From Hyperoodon ampullatus (lineage: Eukaryota > Chordata > Mammalia > Artiodactyla > Ziphiidae), in the NCBI GenBank assembly GCA_949752795.1, contig OX457063.1, positions 65,495,783 to 65,559,782 of the forward strand: a DNA stretch of 64,000 nt, read 5' to 3'. Shown here in pieces: positions 59,739 to 64,000 of this stretch (position 1 is the first letter of the stretch; each line of letters begins with the position of its first letter). The translations under genes and the position numbers were made by a program. Under the pieces are notes generated by a model. The model was not told the DNA's origin, did not search any database, and was given only the letters and a program-made list of their open reading frames with translations.

Positions 59739-60169
59739 GTTCTTTTTAAAATGTATTTTATTCAGGTATAGTTGACTTACAATGTTGTGTTAGTTTCTGG
59801 TGTACGGCAAGGTGACTCAGTTATACATACATATGTATTCTTTTACATACTCTTTTTCATTGTGGTTTATCACAGGATATTGAATATAGTTCCCTGTGCT
59901 ATACAGTAGGACCTTGTTGTTTATCCATTCTATATATATAGTTTGCATCTGGTAATCTCAAACTCCTAATCCATCCCTCTTCCACCCTCCCTCCCCCTTG
60001 GCAGCCACAATTCTGTTCTCTATGTCTGTGAGTCTGTTTCTGTTTGATAGATAAGTTCATTTGTGTCATATTTTAGATTCTACATATAAGTGATATCATA
60101 TGGCATTTGTCTGTTTCTTTCTGACTTCATTTAGTATGATAATCTCTAGGCCCGTCCATGTTGCTACCC
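59739..60169 (-). mobile_element. Short 5'-truncated L1 with target-site duplication
   Basis: Complement of the L1 3'UTR and the last part of ORF2 (tgttgtgttagtttctggtg, agttccctgtgctatacagt, ctttctgacttcatttagta). Flanks agctgtaaattt (59727-59738) and agctataaattt (60170-60181) match at 11 of 12 bases. Confidence 0.85.
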
Positions 60170-60181
60170 AGCTATAAATTT

Positions 60182-60864
60182 CTGTTATTCTTTTTATTAA
60201 AATTGAGATGATAAGAAATTAGGTGTATTGTACATAAAATGATTGTTTTACTCAAGAATTATTAATAGTATATAATTTTATATTGCAAACTGGTCTTTTA
60301 AAAATATACGAAAGTACAATTTTATTCTTTTTTCCCAAGTTTTTAGTGCTTTATGTGCTATATTTCTTTACCAGACTTCTTCATTTTGAGAAGGAAAATA
60401 TTTTTCCAAGGTGAATCTCTTACCCTTTTCATTTCCTACTACCTCTCACCCAACCCCACCCCCTCAAAAATACCCACCCCGTGCATTCACACTTTAAAAG
60501 TAAGTCTGACAACCACAGAACCCACAGAGTGACAACAGAGGTGCCCTGACAAAGTCTGGGGTGCTACTTTCTGCAGTAGAGATAGACCAATGCTTGGCAA
60601 CTATGTCGTAAAAATATAATTCAGAGGAAGTAAATGCATGCATAATTGTCCCAAATAGCATGATAAGTAACATGGCACAGTTTAAGGGGAAATGTCATTT
60701 CTTTACTTTCACACAGCACTTGCTTTCCACCTTTTTTGTCTGTTCTCTGCAAAAAATCACAACTACAAATCAGTTTCATAGCTACAGTATTGATCTTGCT
60801 TGGTACAGATATATAGTTGATATACAGTTATTTTTCTCACTGGTATGTTTAGCTTTTGAAAGAT
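60182..60864. other. Unassigned sequence
   Basis: No recognised gene or repeat. Includes a C-rich ccccaccccctc patch near 60454-60480. Confidence 0.4.
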
Positions 60865-60875
60865 CACCACTCTTT

Positions 60876-61080
60876 TTTTTTTTTTTTTGCGGTACGTGGG
60901 CCTCCCACTATTGTGGCCTCTCCCGTTGCGGAGCGCAGTCTCCGGACGCGCAGGCCCAGCGGCCATGGCTCACGGGCCCAGCCGCTCCGCGGCACGTGGG
61001 ATCCTCCCAGACCGGGGCACGAACCCACGTCCCCTGCATCGGCAGGCGGACTCTCAACCGCTGCGCCACCAGGGAAGCCC
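60876..61080 (-). mobile_element. CHR-type SINE, copy 8
   Basis: Short form in reverse: a T run ending at 60888, body from gcggtacgtgggcctc, end ccagggaagccc. A perfect 11-bp target-site duplication, caccactcttt, lies at 60865-60875 and 61081-61091. Many CpGs are retained. Overlapping frames are SINE readings. Confidence 0.95.
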
Positions 61081-61091
61081 CACCACTCTTT

Positions 61092-61844
61092 AATAAACCT
61101 ACATCAGTGGGTAGTATGTGACCAAAGATGCCCCTATATGGCCCACAGAGCTCAAGACAGCCATCCAGTTTGGTTTAGCTATCCAGTTGGCTGTAAGCAC
61201 TAATCCAAAGTGAGGCATTGAGCAGAGTGAAGATCCAGAAATAGTAATCCATCAGATTTGGCATCACATTGACCACAGGAGCTCTGGCATTATGGTAACA
61301 CCAGGACCTGGACCTGAGCTCTCCAAGTCAGCAACTATCAACTGACCCCAAGGAACATAAATGCTATCGAATACTCCAAAAGGAGGAGGCTCTAAGATGC
61401 ACCTCGGATGAATAGTAAGAGGAGCAAAGAAAGACTTTAAAGCTGAGGAATAATTCAAATCTGAGTAAGAGAAATTCTACTTAGGTCAGGGCAGTATTGT
61501 CTTCTCGGGAAAAGTGTTTGTGGATCCTCCAAATGACTTTATCCATACTTTGATTTTTTTTTAATAGTATGGGCCTTCAAGTTGCAGTAGGAATGTAGCC
61601 ATTTATTAGGGACCAGCCAGACTGATTATTTGGTTTGAAGCTTCACATTCTTTGTTCTGATGGGTGTTGGTCCTTGCTATAGTTTGAGACATTATAGGAA
61701 TCTGTAAGGATTATTTCTCGAAAGAGTTAAATCATAGGCTGGTATTATTCCTTGAACTTATATGTTTCCTAGTGTTTTTGTACCAGGCTCCTATTAGGTT
61801 AGCATTTTGAATTGAGAAGTTACAAACTACCTTATTAGTAGTAA
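61092..61844. other. Unassigned sequence
   Basis: Not recognised. The minus-strand 64-codon frame at 61264-61458 has less biased composition than its neighbours, but I cannot link it to any protein or find convincing splice sites. It may be an old LTR or pseudogene fragment. Confidence 0.35.
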
Positions 61845-61926
61845 TATTGGGCTGGCCAAAAAGTTTGTTAGGGTCTTTGTAACATCTTATTGAAAAACCT
61901 GAATGAACTTTTTGGACAGCCCAATA
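61845..61926. mobile_element. Mariner-type MITE, copy 2
   Basis: A 78-bp body at 61847-61924 with terminal inverted repeats (ttgggctggccaaaaagttt on the left; aactttttggacagcccaa on the right) and TA on each side (61845-61846, 61925-61926), the mariner target-site duplication. Same family as the element at 28.6 kb. Confidence 0.88.
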
Positions 61927-63808
61927 CTTAGATATTGTCACCAATATCTAATTTCAGCTTCCAGTCAGAACTGGTTTGCCAAAATTTCACCAACATTTTG
62001 GGCTAAATTTACTTTATTGGAATGATCACTGTGGTGATTGGGGGCTACATAACAGCTTTAATAGGTAATGTGGTACTCTGTCCATATGCTCTTGTAGCCC
62101 TTCACTGTTTTGTACACATCAGCCTTCCAAAGGCCAGCACCTGCATCTAAGCCATAGGATTGCCTTTGAGCTGCTGGAAGCTACTGGGGGAAGACTTTGA
62201 GCAATGAGTTTCATTTGAGCAATGAAGGTTTCAGCTTCCTTGTCCTTGGCTTAGGCAGTTCTGAGACATGTATCTTATACCATTTTCCAGGTTCCCCGAT
62301 TAGATTGTTTCTATTGGCTTCTGTGATAGCTAGCTTAATAATGTACCCTGTATTAGCTGCCTGCCCTTCTCTTATCACCTTGCCCCCTCCCCTGCCAGTT
62401 TCGCTGAACCTCACAAATAAATTATGTCCACTCAGTCCTAGTCTCAGGGTCTGCTTCCTTGGAAACCCCACTAAGATAACTAATAAACCCAAAGATGAGA
62501 ATTCTTCCCATTTTGCTGGTATAATTTATTTTATACTGTTACGATAAATTGTTTAGAGTAAATGGGCAGTTGTAAAGGTTATCTATTAATTGTTTGGGAC
62601 TGAAAATATTTAGTATGATAGTATTTTGTATGATACAAAACTGTTAAAATTACTAGCTATCAAATACTGGTAAAAATTAGCAAAGTTATGTAAGTAAAAG
62701 GATCTTGTATGGTCACCCTTTTATTAAAATTCTAAACATAACTTTAAAATACTAGAATCAATATAAATAGTAAAGTCTGGAAGTAAGAAAAAATGCATTT
62801 TAACCAAAAAATTGAATATAGTTCTAACAAAACATTTATTGAAACGTACAGTCTAAATTAAAACAAGCCTTAATACTCTTAAAATGCTCAAATATAAATG
62901 TTTAGGGATACCTAAAAATGCTAAGAATTGAAAACAAAATAATAAAGTAATAAGATCCTGAGAGACTAGAAACTAGCATTCAGCGCATTTAATATACCAA
63001 ATAAATGAATAAAATACTTAACGGCCACCTTGATTCTAGAAGTAAAATGTAATTAATTGCTCAGAGGAAAATATTAAGAGCAATCTAAAAATACTAAGAG
63101 TGTTAGAGATAAATCATTTAGCACACCAAGAAGTGAATTTGAAAAGTAACCTTTCAAAGCCAGAAATGGTCACAGAGCATTCAGAGGAGTCTCAAGGGTA
63201 AAAGGAAGGCCTAGGTCTAGTTTGAAGATGGGAGTCAGGCAGTGGTTGAGTTTAACCCCCTTAGATCAAATATGCCCATTCTCTTGATCTGAGGGAAAGG
63301 TGCCAGGCAAGAGCCTGGTCACTGTTGATAATCCAGTTTTGGGAGCCCAGACCAAAGCCAGTTGCAAACTGTTTGCAGACTATCTTTAAAGGACACTTAC
63401 CCTGAAAGAGGAGGGAGAAATCAAGCCCGTTTTAGGGACTATAGATTTCCTGCTGGATTTTCCACCCTTTAAGTGTCATTTTGTAAAACCTATGATAGAT
63501 ATGTAAATAAGAAAAGGAAAGATAACTCAGGAAGTTTAACTGTGATGAAGAACCAATGATAACAGCATTTAAAGCCTTTGACAATAGACAAACTTTATAT
63601 CTCCATAAACCTAATTTGTCTTAGCCTGCTTTTCCTCCAGCCACCAGCATGCAGGATAAATTCAGTGTAGCACTTTTTTCTTCTTTTGCTCAGTTTGACC
63701 TGCTTTGTTTATATCACAAATTGAGAAACTACTGTGTATTTCTTCTCAATGTTTTGATTTTTGTAAGTATTTATAGGTTTTATGATTTATATAACTCCAA
63801 AGACAATA
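61927..63808. other. Unassigned sequence
   Basis: About 1.9 kb. The segment 62280-62490 ('ctcagggtctgcttccttgg', 'aaaccccactaagataacta') has the look of an old LTR 3' end, but I cannot place it. The rest is AT-rich with no gene recognised. Confidence 0.35.
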
Positions 63809-64000
63809 CAGTATAGTGATTAGGAGGAACATAGGCCCTTGGTCAATTCCTGGCTCTGCCACTTAACTAGCTAATGTGACCAAGCACATGTTACTTCACC
63901 TTGCCTTGATTTCCTCATTTGTTAAGTAGGCATGATAAGAACATACTACTCCGTAAGAGTTTTTGAGGATTAAATAACTTAAATGTAAAATTCTTAGAAT
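63809..64000 (+). mobile_element. MIR SINE, running off the window end
   Basis: 'cagtatagtgattaggagga', 'cctggctctgccacttaact', 'gatttcctcatttgttaagt' and 'gaggattaaataacttaaat' occur in MIR order. The 3' end lies beyond the window. Confidence 0.85.

Noticed and set aside
61264..61458. Minus-strand 64-codon frame with fairly balanced composition
   Set aside because: No recognisable domain, no convincing splice sites, and adjacent sequence resembles old repeat debris. Too little to call a pseudogene.

Overview
This window is mammalian, AT-rich, non-coding nuclear DNA, either intergenic or intronic. Eight copies of a tRNA-derived SINE have the sequence and 3' tail form of the cetartiodactyl CHR family. 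Most are the short form common in whales and dolphins, so a cetacean is the best guess. Ruminant- or pig-specific repeats were not seen. No intact protein-coding gene, rRNA, tRNA gene, CpG island or CRISPR array could be supported. The long open frames are retrotransposon remnants, antisense readings of SINEs, or chance frames in AT-rich sequence. Repeat families were assigned by eye from remembered consensus features, with no database search, so element edges without target-site duplications are approximate.

Layout. 0.2-3.5 kb: a decayed, minus-strand L2 LINE interrupted by a MER5-type DNA transposon. 4-8 kb: L2 and MIR pieces, one unassigned dispersed repeat, and unique sequence. 9-17 kb: ancient L1 in both orientations, MIRs and simple repeats. 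17.9 kb: first CHR SINE. 18.6-23.9 kb: ancient minus-strand L1 pieces, a MER20-like element, and a short exon-like but frame-broken stretch on the minus strand (20803-21002). 24.7-31.4 kb: two better-preserved 5'-truncated L1 copies on the minus strand, each with a target-site duplication, on either side of an old L2 that carries a mariner-type MITE. 31.8-35.2 kb and 37.4-39.2 kb: the longest stretches with few recognisable repeats. 35-45 kb: CHR SINEs, MER5, MIR, a (GT)22 microsatellite and a long ancient L1 of about 3.5 kb. 45.8-49.9 kb: L1 with a nested MER5, an MLT1-type solitary LTR, and MIRs. 49.9-53.1 kb: a mosaic of L2 pieces in both orientations, further split by a CHR SINE and an L1. 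53.8-54.8 kb: a triple nest of L1, L1 tail and CHR SINE. 55-64 kb: MIR and MER5 pieces, a short L1, a CHR SINE, a second mariner MITE and a MIR running off the end.

There is no set of genes here that work together. The window's value is as a record of insertion history: L2, MIR and MER first, then old L1, then mariner MITEs and the better-preserved L1s, then CHR SINEs. The one observation that could point to host coding sequence is the broken exon-like segment near 20.9 kb. No undescribed biological system could be supported.
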